DNA from: Trebouxia sp. TZW2008
Lineage: Eukaryota > Chlorophyta > Trebouxiophyceae > Trebouxiales > Trebouxiaceae
Assembly (NCBI GenBank): GCA_002118135.1
Contig: BDIU01000138.1
Location: 62,001 to 126,000 of the forward strand
Length of the DNA: 64,000 bases
Reading direction: 5' to 3'
Shown: positions 53,277 through 63,600 of the stretch, piece after piece
Position numbering within the stretch: position 1 is the stretch's first letter
Layout: every line of letters starts with the position of its first letter
Position numbers and translations under genes: made by a program
Notes under the pieces: model-generated
Seen by the model: the letters and a program-made list of their open reading frames with translations, nothing else
Database searches by the model: none
Told to the model about the DNA's origin: nothing

Positions 53277-55164
53277 TATGTTTTGTGTCAGCATGCAGGA
53301 CAGTCTTGACAGTGCCACAAAGATTCAACTCCTGCTGCCAGAAATGGTGAGCATTACTTTGGAAGAGCCACAAGTACTGCCTGCAGAAAGCATGCATTTC
53401 ATATGGGATGAGCGTGCATGACTGTATCACAAGTTTAGCCAAAGGAACACATCATATCTCCTACTTCTGCAGGTTTGCCAGATGTGGACAGTGCAACTTT
53501 TGAAGAGCTGCACCTGCTTTTCCAGGGCATACATTTCATGCGACGACAGCATGACTGTTCCATCACTTAGGAAAAACTGAGTGAATGTCTTGCTGTGTTG
53601 CTGTAGACTTGCCAGATGTGGACAATGATATCTTTGAAGAGCCGTACTTGCTGTCTGAGGGCAGCATGCATTTCATGGGGGAGCCCTCCAGCAGGGCCTC
53701 TGGGGAGGGCAGCTCAGGGCGACCCCCCACCAACCCTGCCAACCCTCCCCCACAGCTGCACAACTACCTGAATGACCCCAGGTGAGCTTCCTGTGCTTGT
53801 AGCGGTATCATTTGCAGACAATCAGCAATGACCGCACCAGGGTGTTGGTGCACAGTAGCTGTACACTGCGCAATTGACATCTGTGAGTCATGCCCATCAG
53901 TAATGTCCGTAAACAGCATTCGTGACCAACACGCCTGGTCAAGCAAACATCTGTCTGGGGCGCTGTTGCTGGCCTGACTCTGGGCACTTCAGGAATCATG
54001 TGCGCTTTTCTCCCATTCCTTCTGACCACCCATTCCTTCTGACCAGGACTGGAAGCAGCTTCAAGCTAGTGCTAGTCCCGGCACAGGGTCTCCCCTCAGG
54101 CTGGACCACCTGCAACTAGCATGTATGCAACATCTGTGATGAATCTATTGACATTTTGGCACTGCACTGCAGGCCTGACTCTGGGCACTTCAGGAATCAT
54201 GTGCGCTTCTCCCCGATACCTTCTGACCAGGACTGGAAGCAGCCTCAAGTCAGTGCAAGTCCAAGCACAGGCTCTCCCCTTAGGCTGGACCCCTTGGACA
54301 CTCACGCGTCCCATGCTAGCAGTGGGGAACTCATTCCAAATGTTGATCCTGCTAGAGCCAAATGGGCACAAAAAGGTGTGTTTTCTGATGCTCAGACGTA
54401 CAAGTTTACGTATTTTCAGTCAATCTGGTAAGCAAGTCCCAGGATCAGGTCCCCCTTTCCCCCTTTAGGTAAGATCACTTGGACACCCACGCGTGCCATT
54501 CTAGCAGCGGGCAGCTCGTTCCTAATGTGGACCCTGCAAGGGCAAGTGGGCTCAAGAAGGTGGGTGCAAAGTTCAATCTGGACAGCGATTTTCCTGCTCA
54601 GTCACAATCTTTTTCGAAACACAGCCTCCCATACCTGCAGCAGGGACCTCATGTCCATTCTGGACTCTGCAAAAGCCAAGTGGACCCAGAAAAGCAGCAG
54701 AGTCCAACATCTGTCCGCCTTGAGTCAGTCCTCATGTTGGCCGGACTCTGCCCTCGCATTGGCCTTGCTTTTGCGTTCAAGGCACAGCTTATGCTGTGTA
54801 TCAAACTCTTTTTTGGAGCAGAGTATTCCAAGTTCTGGCAACACAGTTGCCAATTTTGGCAGCAGCAACCGTCCGTGTACGTCAGCAATTTCGTCTATGA
54901 TTGATGTACTTTTGTTCCTGTTGACTCTCCAAGTGATTCTTGGTTCTTCTTCAACTTAAGTCAGACTTCTGACTGGTCTTCCTGGCTGATGCAGAGCGGT
55001 GGAGTTCTGGCAACATATTTGCCAGCTTTGGCAGCAGAGTGCGGCGGCAGCTGGGGGAGTCAGGCAAAAGTGATGGACTTGAAAGCATGAAGGACATTTC
55101 CGAGTACCTGCCAGAACTGGAGGATATGGATGCTGATCAAATGGATCATCAGGAGATGAACTGA
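43793..55164 (+). CDS. CBP60-like protein 1 with Cys-rich insert and long low-complexity tail
   Basis: Clear exons: 43793-43849, 43923-44101, 44195-44399, 44630-44716, 45312-45426, 46139-46260, 47067-47244, 48101-48319, 48630-48838, all in phase (about 407 aa). The order matches plant CALMODULIN-BINDING PROTEIN 60: an N-terminal helix, SQLKLVF, CGASIRIEVVNAATGEL and LSMLDGKKY, then YKLLVRAV and EDFVV. These are followed by DPVSKLEDIGEKTQKKLADI (plant DEVWRLEKIGKDGAFHKRL), REHVAMAVENDKRLRMWYP and LTAKAKEDWKAA. Plant members are nuclear DNA-binding regulators of defence genes. Unlike plants, a Cys-rich insert (C-x4-C-x4-CVLCCQNPNKRC) interrupts the first domain. Later exons (about 49500-50018, 50347-50591, 50937-51178, 51659-51866, 52352-52525, 53608-53781, 54172-54375, 54985-55164) encode Gly/Ser/Gln-rich sequence and an acidic end (EYLPELEDMDADQ). 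Exon joins in the tail are not settled. Family assignment is from remembered motifs, so moderate. Confidence 0.7.
45640..45775 (+). repeat. Donor-side copies of CBP60-1 exon 5
   Basis: The true exon ends GQAVLSTDLNVQG at 45426. Related pieces GQPVLSTAFNVQG (about 45641-45680) and PAVLSTDL (about 45733-45765) lie in the following intron, the first with its GT donor. Confidence 0.75.
45928..46075 (+). repeat. Acceptor-side copies of CBP60-1 exon 6
   Basis: GCAGTCAGCTCTGAAGCCATG marks the true acceptor at 46139. GCAGTCAGCTTTGAGGCCAGG (about 45931) and GCAGTCAGCTCTGAGGCCATG (about 46033, continuing GTGGGGTGGGCA) are upstream copies. Confidence 0.8.
46335..46420 (+). repeat. Donor-side copy of CBP60-1 exon 6
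   Basis: ACAGGAGGTGTCTTATATCACCTTTGTAGCATTTGAAGACTTTGTGGTAAAT repeats the true exon end (EVPYITFVASEDFV, donor at 46260) about 140 bases downstream. The donor changes from GTGAGT to GTAAAT. Read here in pieces of no more than 20 bases, the matching core is ATCACCTTTGTAGCAT. Confidence 0.8.
46850..47000 (+). repeat. Acceptor-side copies of CBP60-1 exon 7
   Basis: The true exon starts GTGGCAACGCCTCGTGTCGC at 47067. A copy at about 46951 keeps GTGGCAACGCCTCGTGTGGC but skips directly to GACCCTGTCAGCAAGCTTGA, an internal deletion of about 40 bases. A weaker copy lies near 46855, and a partial GACCCTATCAGC near 46782. Confidence 0.8.
47390..47705 (+). repeat. Donor-side copies of CBP60-1 exon 7
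   Basis: The true exon ends CGVHDLVFPERSVTTG at 47244. Copies near 47412-47458 (GGGTGCATGACCTTGTTTTCC and CTTCACAGGTCAG) and 47659-47702 (GGTGTGTGTTCTGACTTCCC and ATCACAGGTCA) follow, each with a GT. Confidence 0.75.
47911..48035 (+). repeat. Acceptor-side copy of CBP60-1 exon 8
   Basis: After GCTGCAG at 47916 the sequence reads GQFWQLVELANSDPRFNEKLKQF and on to NKAQEHRAIAV. This is nearly identical to the true exon at 48101 (GQFRQLVELSNSDPRFNEKLKQF) but is followed by stops. Confidence 0.85.
48452..48600 (+). repeat. Acceptor-side copy of CBP60-1 exon 9
   Basis: After TTGCAG near 48459 the frame VLVQHNVLPEGHYSAQPNLD parallels VLVQHKVLPEGGYSAQPDLT at 48630. It soon reaches a stop. Confidence 0.85.
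48930..49025 (+). repeat. Donor-side copy of CBP60-1 exon 9
   Basis: GGACATGGACAGTGCTGACT, then CAGAATCAGGTGCGGCCAGGGAAG, repeats the end of the true exon (donor at 48838, reading DMDSADFLDHVQLGQ), shifted in frame. Confidence 0.7.
50215..50345 (+). repeat. Extra copy of a CBP60-1 tail exon
   Basis: GHFGSGLQQPSNTFAGFPPS and SGSSPFLDFTAQ near 50222-50320 are repeated as GHFGAGLQQPSNGFAGFPPS and SGSSPFLDFTAQ near 50355-50450. The upstream copy breaks frame soon after. Confidence 0.8.
51125..51445 (+). repeat. Three donor-side copies in the CBP60-1 tail region
   Basis: GACAGAATCAGCTCTGGCTA recurs near 51145, 51270 and 51393, each followed by GCTGAAC/AGG and a T-rich stretch with CTTGCT. Spacing is about 125 bp. 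Confidence 0.85.
53222..53279. repeat. (AT)n microsatellite
   Basis: About 27 AT/TA dinucleotide units with one GT break, flanked by a short ACAC run, in a CBP60-1 intron. Confidence 0.95.
53340..53575 (+). repeat. Two acceptor-side copies of a CBP60-1 tail exon
   Basis: The true exon near 53608 reads DLPDVDNDIFEEPYLL, then EGSMHFM. Copies near 53345-53400 (TLEEPQVLPAESMHF) and 53472-53545 (LPDVDSATFEELHLLF, then HFM) lie upstream. Confidence 0.7.
53955..54120 (+). repeat. Acceptor-side copy of a CBP60-1 tail exon
   Basis: PDSGHFRNHVRFSPIPSD occurs at about 53975 and again, as part of the presumed true exon, at about 54175. The upstream copy has a duplicated CCATTCCTTCTGACCA and diverges after the Gly-Ser stretch. 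Confidence 0.8.
54810..54905 (+). repeat. Acceptor-side copy of the last CBP60-1 exon
   Basis: GGAGCAGAGTATTCCAAGTTCTGGCAACA and CCAATTTTGGCAGCAG parallel the true exon near 54990 (GCAGAGCGGTGGAGTTCTGGCAACA and CCAGCTTTGGCAGCAG). Compared in pieces of 20 bases or fewer, the shared core is GTTCTGGCAACA. Confidence 0.7.
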
Positions 55165-56016
55165 GCGTCAATCACTTTTTGAGAATGCCTTTCTGTGCTT
55201 TTCTTTTCCATTGTGCAGGATGATGCAAATTTGCTCTATGTGTGCTGCAAGAGGTAGACTTTTTTCAAAGATGTGTCGCGGGTTTGGCAGTATACATGTA
55301 TGTGTTCAAGAGTTGGCAGTATGTATAGGTGTAATTGCATCACACAGCATCAATGCTATGTCATGTAAAGGGATTCACGTGGTCAGTTGGGTTCAGTTTG
55401 TGATCTGAAGGGTTGTGTTGAGGGCGCATTTAAGTGTGCAGGATGGCGTTGACCTTGTTTTTGGCGATATTTGTTTGGTGGCAGCGTTTGATGGAGTTGC
55501 ACTTCCATTTGCAGTAAATATTTTCTGCAGATTGTGAAACAGCATTTAGTGTTACGCCTGAACGCCTGTTGGTGCATCAATTGAGATTTGCCAGACGTTG
55601 TTACAGTGCGCCTGTGAATTGACAGGCTTGCAAGCTAAGAAGCAAGCTGCTCAATCCTCCATCTCTACAGCTTGCAATTTGATGGATTGTTTAGTGCTGA
55701 GCCTTCACTACCAAGTTGAACGAGATCGGCACCAGTGTAGTACTGCTATCACTGTTTCTGCATTTTTCCACGCACGTGTACAGACTGTCAGTCATGATCC
55801 ACATGGGTGTCCTTGCTTTGCTGCTCATCGTCGTCGTAGATTCAAGGATTGCCATTGCTTGGAACAGCACAGAACAATAGAAGATGAACCGGCGCTCACA
55901 ACAACATGATTCTCGCCGAGAAATTCTCGGGCCTGATTCAGTCTAGTCTGTGAGTATTGGCAGTCGAGGAAGTGAGACAAGGGCGCGTGCCATTTTATGC
56001 CGCTGATTCGCATGGC
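55165..56016. other. Intergenic
   Basis: T-rich sequence after the CBP60-1 stop, then a plus-strand stretch before the nicotinamidase start. No supported gene, RNA or repeat. Confidence 0.4.
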
Positions 56017-56759
56017 ATGTCGAAGCGGGCTTTGCTGGTTATTGACGTACAGCAAGACTTTCTGCCGGGCGGGGTGATCGGGTCAAAGGACAAAGGAATC
56101 GTGCCCCTGATCTCTGAGCTTGTCGATAGTCAGCGCTTTGACTTCACAATAGCCACGCAAGACTGGCACCCCAAGGTGAATAAGTTTAAACAAAGCCTTG
56201 TGCCTAAATACACATGTGCATACATGCAGCTGGTATCGCACAGATGCAGAGCCTGCACTTACATTCGAGTCATGTGGACAACCAGGCACATATCAGCTTT
56301 GCAGCTACGCATGGCAAGGAGCCTGGGCAGGAAATTGTAGTTGATGGCGTCACGTACCAGCTGTTTGTGGAGCACTGTTTGCAAGACAGCAAAGGAGCAT
56401 GCTATCCTCCACAGCTTGAGCAACACCACTTCAGTAAAACCATAAAGAAGGGGAATGATGAGGACGATGAATGTTTCTCAGCATTTGCAAGCTTTGGCAA
56501 GCATAGGGACACTGGGTTGACACAGTACCTAACGCAGAATGATGTCAAGGAACTATACATTGCTGGCGTCACCCTGGAACAGTGTGTTTTACACTCTGTC
56601 AAACATGCACTACAAACGGGGCTTGAGACATATCTGATAGAAGATGCATGTGCGCCTGTTGATGACAATGCAGAAAGGCAGACGCTGCAGTACCTGCAAA
56701 GCCTTGGTGCCAAATTGGTCTTGTCCAAACAACTGTTTGACAGCTCCCCAAGTCGCTGA
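56017..56759 (+). CDS. Nicotinamidase (isochorismatase-like hydrolase)
   Basis: This enzyme hydrolyses nicotinamide to nicotinic acid for NAD salvage. Two exons (56017-56175, 56286-56759) join in phase to about 210 aa, the usual length. MSKRALLVIDVQQDFLPGG contains the catalytic Asp10. TQDWHP gives metal-binding Asp49 and His51, and FVEHC the third metal ligand region. Catalytic Lys is in HHFSKTIKKG and the nucleophile Cys in GVTLEQCVLHS. The common form around the nucleophile is ATDYCV; here it is LEQCV, a variation that could alter substrate preference. The start is the ATG directly before the conserved first strand; an ATG at 56012 is out of frame. It lies between the two CBP60-like genes, with no evident functional link. 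Confidence 0.92.
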
Positions 56760-57625
56760 TGATTGACTGAATCACTGGTAGATGTCAATACTGTTGTGCA
56801 TTTTAAGCCTTGGCTCTCTGCCATAACCTGCGCCTTGATGTATACACTTGGCACTGAGGTTCTGCTGCAGTGAATTTGTTTCAGCGGGATTCATGTTTGT
56901 TCATACTTGACCATGCAAAGTTTGTTTGACAAACAATATGTTGATTGCTGCGTTTATGGCAGCAAACCTGTCCTGCTCTGGGTCGTGGCTCTTACTAGGA
57001 CCCCTGAAGGTAGAACAGCCTGACTTGCTGCAGTCTTCAGTGCATCACAACTGTGTCACGACCTGATATGGCTCAAAAAGTCTATTTGCATCAAGCGTGA
57101 AACAAAAGGCAGCACATATGCAATTCCTTCACGGATGGGACCAAAATGAGCCTGCATGCGCAGTGCGCTGCAACTATCATGGCCTGCTGACAAATCCAGC
57201 ATCTGCAAGTATATGGTAGCGTCAGCTGAGCTTGCAAGCTGTGCTTTCGGTTGCCTGTCTTTGCAGCAAGATGCTGGACATGCTTTTCTGACGACTGTAG
57301 CGGATGCTAACAACCGATGGCAATTTGGAGGCTGGCAGAAACGCAGCAGATGCTTCGACCCTTCTGTTCTGTGCATCAATTCCATGTTTTGCATCAATTT
57401 TGCAGCTCCTGCAGCACAGAGCCTCACAATGTTATGTAACAATGTGTCACAGTCGTAAATGCTGTGGCGGGCAACTGCCACAGCTGCGGCTTACTCAGAG
57501 GGGCGTTCTGACCGATTTAGAGCCCAATTCGCCCCGTTTCGTACGCTTTCGGGGATTCTGAAGCGTACAGGCAAAAGCTTTGCAGCAAAGCTTGTAATTC
57601 TTGCTTGGATAAAGCAGGCCTGAAC
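56760..57625. other. Intergenic
   Basis: Frames of about 100-140 codons on both strands (57056-57481) lack family features or exon partners. Treated as noncoding 3' UTR and promoter. Confidence 0.35.
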
Positions 57626-60600
57626 ATGGCGGAAGGGCTCCCGAGCGTACCGCGCGAACTCGAGGGCGTGCCTCCGGATGTTCTGCAGGTGACACAGGGC
57701 CCCAATAACACTCGCTCTTCGGCGAGGCCACGCTCGCTCGAACGAAAGCTGCTGCTGACCCGACCAGTGTGTTGCGTCGCAGCGTCACGTGTCAGAGTGT
57801 GTCCGCTATGCACTGGACCTGTTGCGCAATGACGTTGCCATACCTGAGCAAGCGGTATCCCGCGTCTTGGACCAGATGTCCGCATCCGGACTGCAAGGAG
57901 GTCGGGTGAGGCCACCCGATAAACCGGTTCAACAGAGCGAGACCGGCTTGGAGCTCGTCTTTGGACATCAATGCCTGTAGGTCACACAACCTTCGTTCAA
58001 CGCAGTCTGTTGCAAGTCGCTGCTGTACTTTGTAGCACCACCTAGGCTTGCCGAGTGCTGATCACTGATTCGACTATGCTGACACCGTCCTGTACGCATG
58101 GGGCCAGGAACAAGACATGCCTGTCTGGCAACACAAAGTGCGATCTTTGCGAGCGCAACCCCAACAAGCGGTGCGAGCTGAGCCGAAACTTTGCCATCAA
58201 GCACCAGGAGGGTAAACAGCTGCTAGCAGCTTGCAATGCCCCGGTCAAGCTTTTTGTGCGTGGGCTAAAGACCCCTCAGGAGCAAGCAGACCCAAATGCA
58301 CCCAGCACATCAAGCAATCAGCCTGCTGTGCATCCATCTGATATCATCATCGAGGTGAATTTTACTGCATGGACTTTCAATGTTCACCAAGCTCGGACAT
58401 CTTTGAGCCAGCAGGTATGTGCTGTGCTGTAGAGTGCTGGGTAGATTTTGCTCCCTGTCAGTCTGCCTCAAGCACAAGCCGACCCGCTGCAGCTAAGCGA
58501 CGCAACCCTGTACTGCTTCCAAGCTCAATGCAATCCGACATGTCATGACATGTCAGACCTGTTCCTGCACTGACTCTGCTCAACAGCGCCAAGGATGCAA
58601 GCAAGCGTCAGCTAGTGACACGACAGAATTCTGGCTGTGGTTTTTCACTTTTTGAAAGCACCAAGCATGCAAGCAAGAAGTGTGTGCTGTTGACAGGCCA
58701 GACCTCTGCTTGCAATTCTCGTTGCTCAAGAGTGCAAAGCACACAAGCAAGATTCAAGCTAAGACATGCCAGAATGCTGCGTGCAGTTTTCCTTGCTTGA
58801 AAGCCCCAAGCATGCAAGCAGCCATCAACTTGTGACATGTCCAAGGTTTCCGCAAAGCATGCAAGTAACTCTTATTTGTGAAATGCCACAACTCTGCCTG
58901 CAGTGCTTGTTGTTTTTGCAGCATCAAGCATGCGAGCAATCGTCAAGCTTTAAACATCATGTGACATCATTTGACATCGTCTAACATGAAGTGACATGCT
59001 AGAACTGTGCCTGCAGCTCTCCTTGCTTGACAGCGCCAAGCATACGAGCAAGTGTCAAGCTGTGCACATTATGTGACATCATTTGATATCGTCTAACATG
59101 ATGTGACATGCTAGAACGGTACCTGCAGTTCTCCTTGCTTGACAGCGCCAAGCATGCAAGCAAGTGTCAAGCTGTGCACATTATGTGACATCATTTAATA
59201 TCGTCTTACATGATGTGACATGCTAGAACTGTGCCTGCAGTTCTCCTTGCTTGACAGCGCCAAGCATGCGAGCAAGTGTCAAGGGCTGCATGATGATGCC
59301 TCCCTGACTGAAGAGCAGCTGAAGTCGTGTGAAGTGCTGGACTGCACCAGTGACAGGGAGAAGAAGAAGGACCCCTCTGCAAGCAAGGTATTGATGCTGC
59401 CCTCTTCCAATCAATCACATTCTCATGGCTGTCATGGCAAGTTCTCACATGTCATGTCCTGGACTGCACTAGTAACAGAGAGAGGAAGGAAGACCCTGCT
59501 GCAAGCAAGGTATTGCTGCTCCCCTCTTCCAGTCAACCACATCCTCAAGGCAGTCATGGCAAATCTCAACATGTCATGTGCTGGACTGCACTATGGTGAC
59601 TAGCTAGTGACAGAGACAGCAAGGAAGGCCCTGCTGCAATCAAGGTCAATGCTGCCTGTAACATGGCAACATTGAGTTTGATGGCAGTCAAGCAAACCTC
59701 AATGTGCAGCAAAATCAGATTACATGTCAGCTGGTGCAGTGTTCCAGAAGTGTTCCTCACGTACACATGTATGCCAAGGGTTTGAAATTGCCATAGCTGC
59801 TAGGTGTATGTGATACGGAATGCAGACACATGGTGCTGAAACAAGCCAGATCAAACAAGACAGTCTCTTCTCACACTTTCCTGGACAAATCGCCACATCT
59901 TGAACCTTTCAGCTGACCAGGCATCTCAATTTGCACAATGCATTGTTGCTTGATGTCGGGAGCAAGGGATGTCACCACACGTACACACACACACATAGAA
60001 GACTTACTCGAAAAACACTTTAGAAAGAATATGGCTCCACTGATCAATTTCTGCTGGAAGAACTTTGATACAAAACAAATTTCTGTCTCTGACAATTCCA
60101 AAGTTTGTCAATGTCCAGATTATTGTTACCAGAGACAGTTGCTTGTAGGTAAAGGAGCAATTGCTGAGAGGGGTGACCAGCGAGGCAGAGACTACAGCAG
60201 CACTCAGGGTCAGGAAACGCTTGAGCATCCAAATGGACACCGTTGTGGATGTGCAGGCCATGAGTGAGTGCCTCATTTACCGCCGTTCATAACTGTGCTG
60301 TCATCTGCAGTCATGCTCGTGTAGCTGTAGGAGCACCAGTCAGAATCACATATGGGATCATCACTACATCTACATCTAAGATGTCCAAACACATAGGAGT
60401 CAGATCAAGCTCAAACTGTTTCATTGACCAGAATCATATCGTTGGGCAATATCTGAACGCTACATTTGCAGCTCATGCTGTCCTGCATCTGCATGTTTCA
60501 CTTCAAGCAAAAGCCTTGCGGCAGAGCTGCATGGACTCAAGACGGCATGCTAGATGGCTTACTCAAGCGTGTGTGCCTGCCACTGTGGAACTTCTAAAGC

Positions 60601-63600
60601 TTCCTTGGACAAAACTTGTGCTCGAGTCTGTCATACATCCACGCTTGTGAGCTGTGCAATTGCCCTCAATCAAAACACATCGTCAAAATACTCAGCTGCG
60701 CACAATCAAGCCATGTACAGCGCAAAGCTATTGGTGCTGCTGATCCGCATGCAGTGACACATGCCTTCATACATCATCATAAAGTTGCTTGATGTGATGT
60801 GTTACGACATGCAGGAAACTCTTTTGCCAGGCTGAGTCAGACCAACTGCTACAAGCTTCTTGCGCGTGCCATCAGCGCTCACTCTGGGAAAGTGCTGGGG
60901 CACAAGGTCTCAGAAGGCTTCAATGTATGCCAACCTCTCTTTCGCTGACTGCACTGCACTGCATTGCTTGTTTGCGGACAGACATCACGCTTTAGCTCTT
61001 GCAGTCTCACAATAAGCCCTGCTTCATGATGCAAATCTTTCAGAAACCAGTTTGCAACAGCTGCAGCATGACACTGTGATGTTGCATGCATCAACCCTGT
61101 CATGCGTGGTCATCTGCATCTTGTCAAAGTCAGTCAAAGCTTTTCCTGTTTGTGGTGCAAACCTGTGCCCTTGCAACTGCCTGAATGGACTGTTAGGCCA
61201 GCACTCACAAGGCGTTCCTTCACACGCTGACCAACCTGAAGCTCATGCGGGGTGTTTGCAAGCCAAGCAGCTTCTATAGCTTAGGCAAGAGAATGTCTGC
61301 AGACATCAACAATTGCCAAGGTCAATGCATACGCATAGCATCGCACAAGCTACTGCTTTCTGCTGTCGTAAACAACAGTGATGAATTTGACTCTGTTAGA
61401 GACTCGATTCTATCAGGCCAACTGGACATTTGAGGTCTTCTGCTTCAGGTGACCACATGCCGGGTGGTGGGCAGCCGCAAGGTAGCTATCCCCAAGATGG
61501 ATGACTCAGTGGAGAAGCTGGAGGAATGTGGCAAGAACCATGTGCTGAAGCTGGCGGATATCACTGACTATGCCAAGAAGCAGGACCCTCCTATCTCGCT
61601 GCCGCGGGGCCTCATTAGGCATGTCACATGCGGTGAGGCCCTAATTATGCAGCCTGCAATGACAGTGAATCCTTATGAAGTGTTCATAAGCCCTCACTCC
61701 TTGAGGCACAGGTTCATACAACTTGGTGTCAGTTTGGTGTCATGCCTGCATGACAGGACTGATGCCACACGCCCCCAGCAATTCTGCCAGACTGCGCAAT
61801 ATATCACTGCTGCACTACTGCAACATGCACACATGCTTTGCTTTTGCAGCGGAGGACTACGTCCTGCTGAGGGACCAGGGGCAGGCTTGTCCCTGATTTT
61901 TCATGCAGGACTTCAATTAGATTGACATGTCTGGAACACCTACACATGCTTTGCACGCTGTGCAGTTGAGGATTGGATCCTGCTGAGACAGTATTTGGAG
62001 CAGTGCCAGGCCTGTCACACACATTTCAGACAGGCATTGCTGCCAGTCATCACAATTTGAAAGTGCGCCTGCATAACACCTGAACATGCTTTGCATGCTT
62101 TGCAGTGGAGGACTACATCCTGCTGCGGCAGCACTTGGGTCAGTGGCAGGCTTGTCCCACAGCATTTAGGCAGGCATTGCCGCCAGTCGTCACAGTTTGA
62201 AATCACGCCTGCATAACACCTGAACATGCTTTGCATGCTTTGCAGTGGAGGACTACATGCTGCTGCGGCAGCACTTGGGTCAGTGGCAGGCTTGTCCCAC
62301 AGCATTTAGGCGGGCATTGTCACAGTTTGAAATCACCCTGCATAACACCTGAACATGCTTTGCATGCTTTGCAGTGGAGGACTACATCCTGCTGCGGCAG
62401 CACTTGGGTCAGCGGCAGGCTTGTCCCACAGCTTTTAGGCGGGCATTGCCGCCAGTCGTCACAGTTTGAAATCACGCCTGCATAACACCTGAACATGCTT
62501 TGCATGCTTTGCAGTGGAGGACTACATCCTGCTGCGGCAGCACTTGGGTCAGTGGCAGGCTTGTCCCACAGCATTTAGGCGGGCATTGTCACAGTTTGAA
62601 ATCACGCCTGCATAACACCTGAACATGCTTTGCATGCTTTGCAGTGGAGGACTACATCCTGCTGCGGCAGCACTTGGGTCAGCGGCAGGCTTGTCCCACA
62701 GCATTTCGGCGGGCATTGCCGCCAGTCGTCACAGTTTGAAATCACGCCTGCATAACACCTGAACATGCTTTGCATGCTTTGCAGTGGAGGACTACATCCT
62801 GCTGCGGCAGCACTTAGATCAGTGGCAGGCTTGTCCCACAGCATTCAGGCGGGAGTTGCTACCAACACCCACTGAGGTGCATCTTGACAAGGCGGTCGGC
62901 TGGGACGACAGGGCTAGGATCTGGTGGGATTCAGAGTCAATGTATGGGCTGATGTATGCCTGCCGCCAAGCACAGATTCAGTGGATTCCCAACCTGCCAG
63001 AAGGTGAGGTTTATCCCCCCCCCCAAAACTCTGAACTCTTGTGCTCAGATCTTGTGAAGGTTGGTGACAATAGTCTTTACATTGATCTCAACATGCAGCA
63101 GCACGATCTCAATCTGCCAGAAGGTGAGGGTTCTTCCTCTCACGCAAAGTCCTCACCAGCAGGTTGTGGAGCAGTTTGTGTCCTTACACTGATACATGCA
63201 CGAATTCAGGGGAGTCACAAACCTTCCTGAAGGTGAGTGCTGACACCAAGTGTAGAGCAATGGCTGTGCACTTGACTTGGCTGCAGCGGTTGCTATTTTG
63301 CATCATGCAAAAGCTAGTCTGAGTGTAGCTGTCATGCGTTCACCTTTGCATGCTGCACATTGTGTTGCAACAGAACCATCAGAAAGTGCCCTCAGAAGAC
63401 AACTGGATGCTGGGTGGTTACGATGCAATGCTTTGCTTGTTTGAATATGCACTGCATGACATGAGCTTCACCGCATGCTTTTTGCTGCAACGACACCACA
63501 GCATCTTGGCAGCCCTTTGTATGATCTAGTGATGTTCCGACCTGTACCATGCAAGTGCAGTGCTGATGCAATGCCTGCCCCATGGAGAAGTGGCCTTGAG

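Noticed and set aside
53104..53442. Frames of repeated Tyr-Ile
   Set aside because: They are translations of the AT microsatellite.
57056..57481. Minus-strand frame of 141 codons between nicotinamidase and CBP60-like gene 2
   Set aside because: It needs a non-ATG start and shows no family features.
61843..62784. CRISPR-like array of regularly spaced repeats
   Set aside because: Units are contiguous copies of a splice acceptor plus coding sequence in a eukaryotic intron, with no unique spacers or cas genes.
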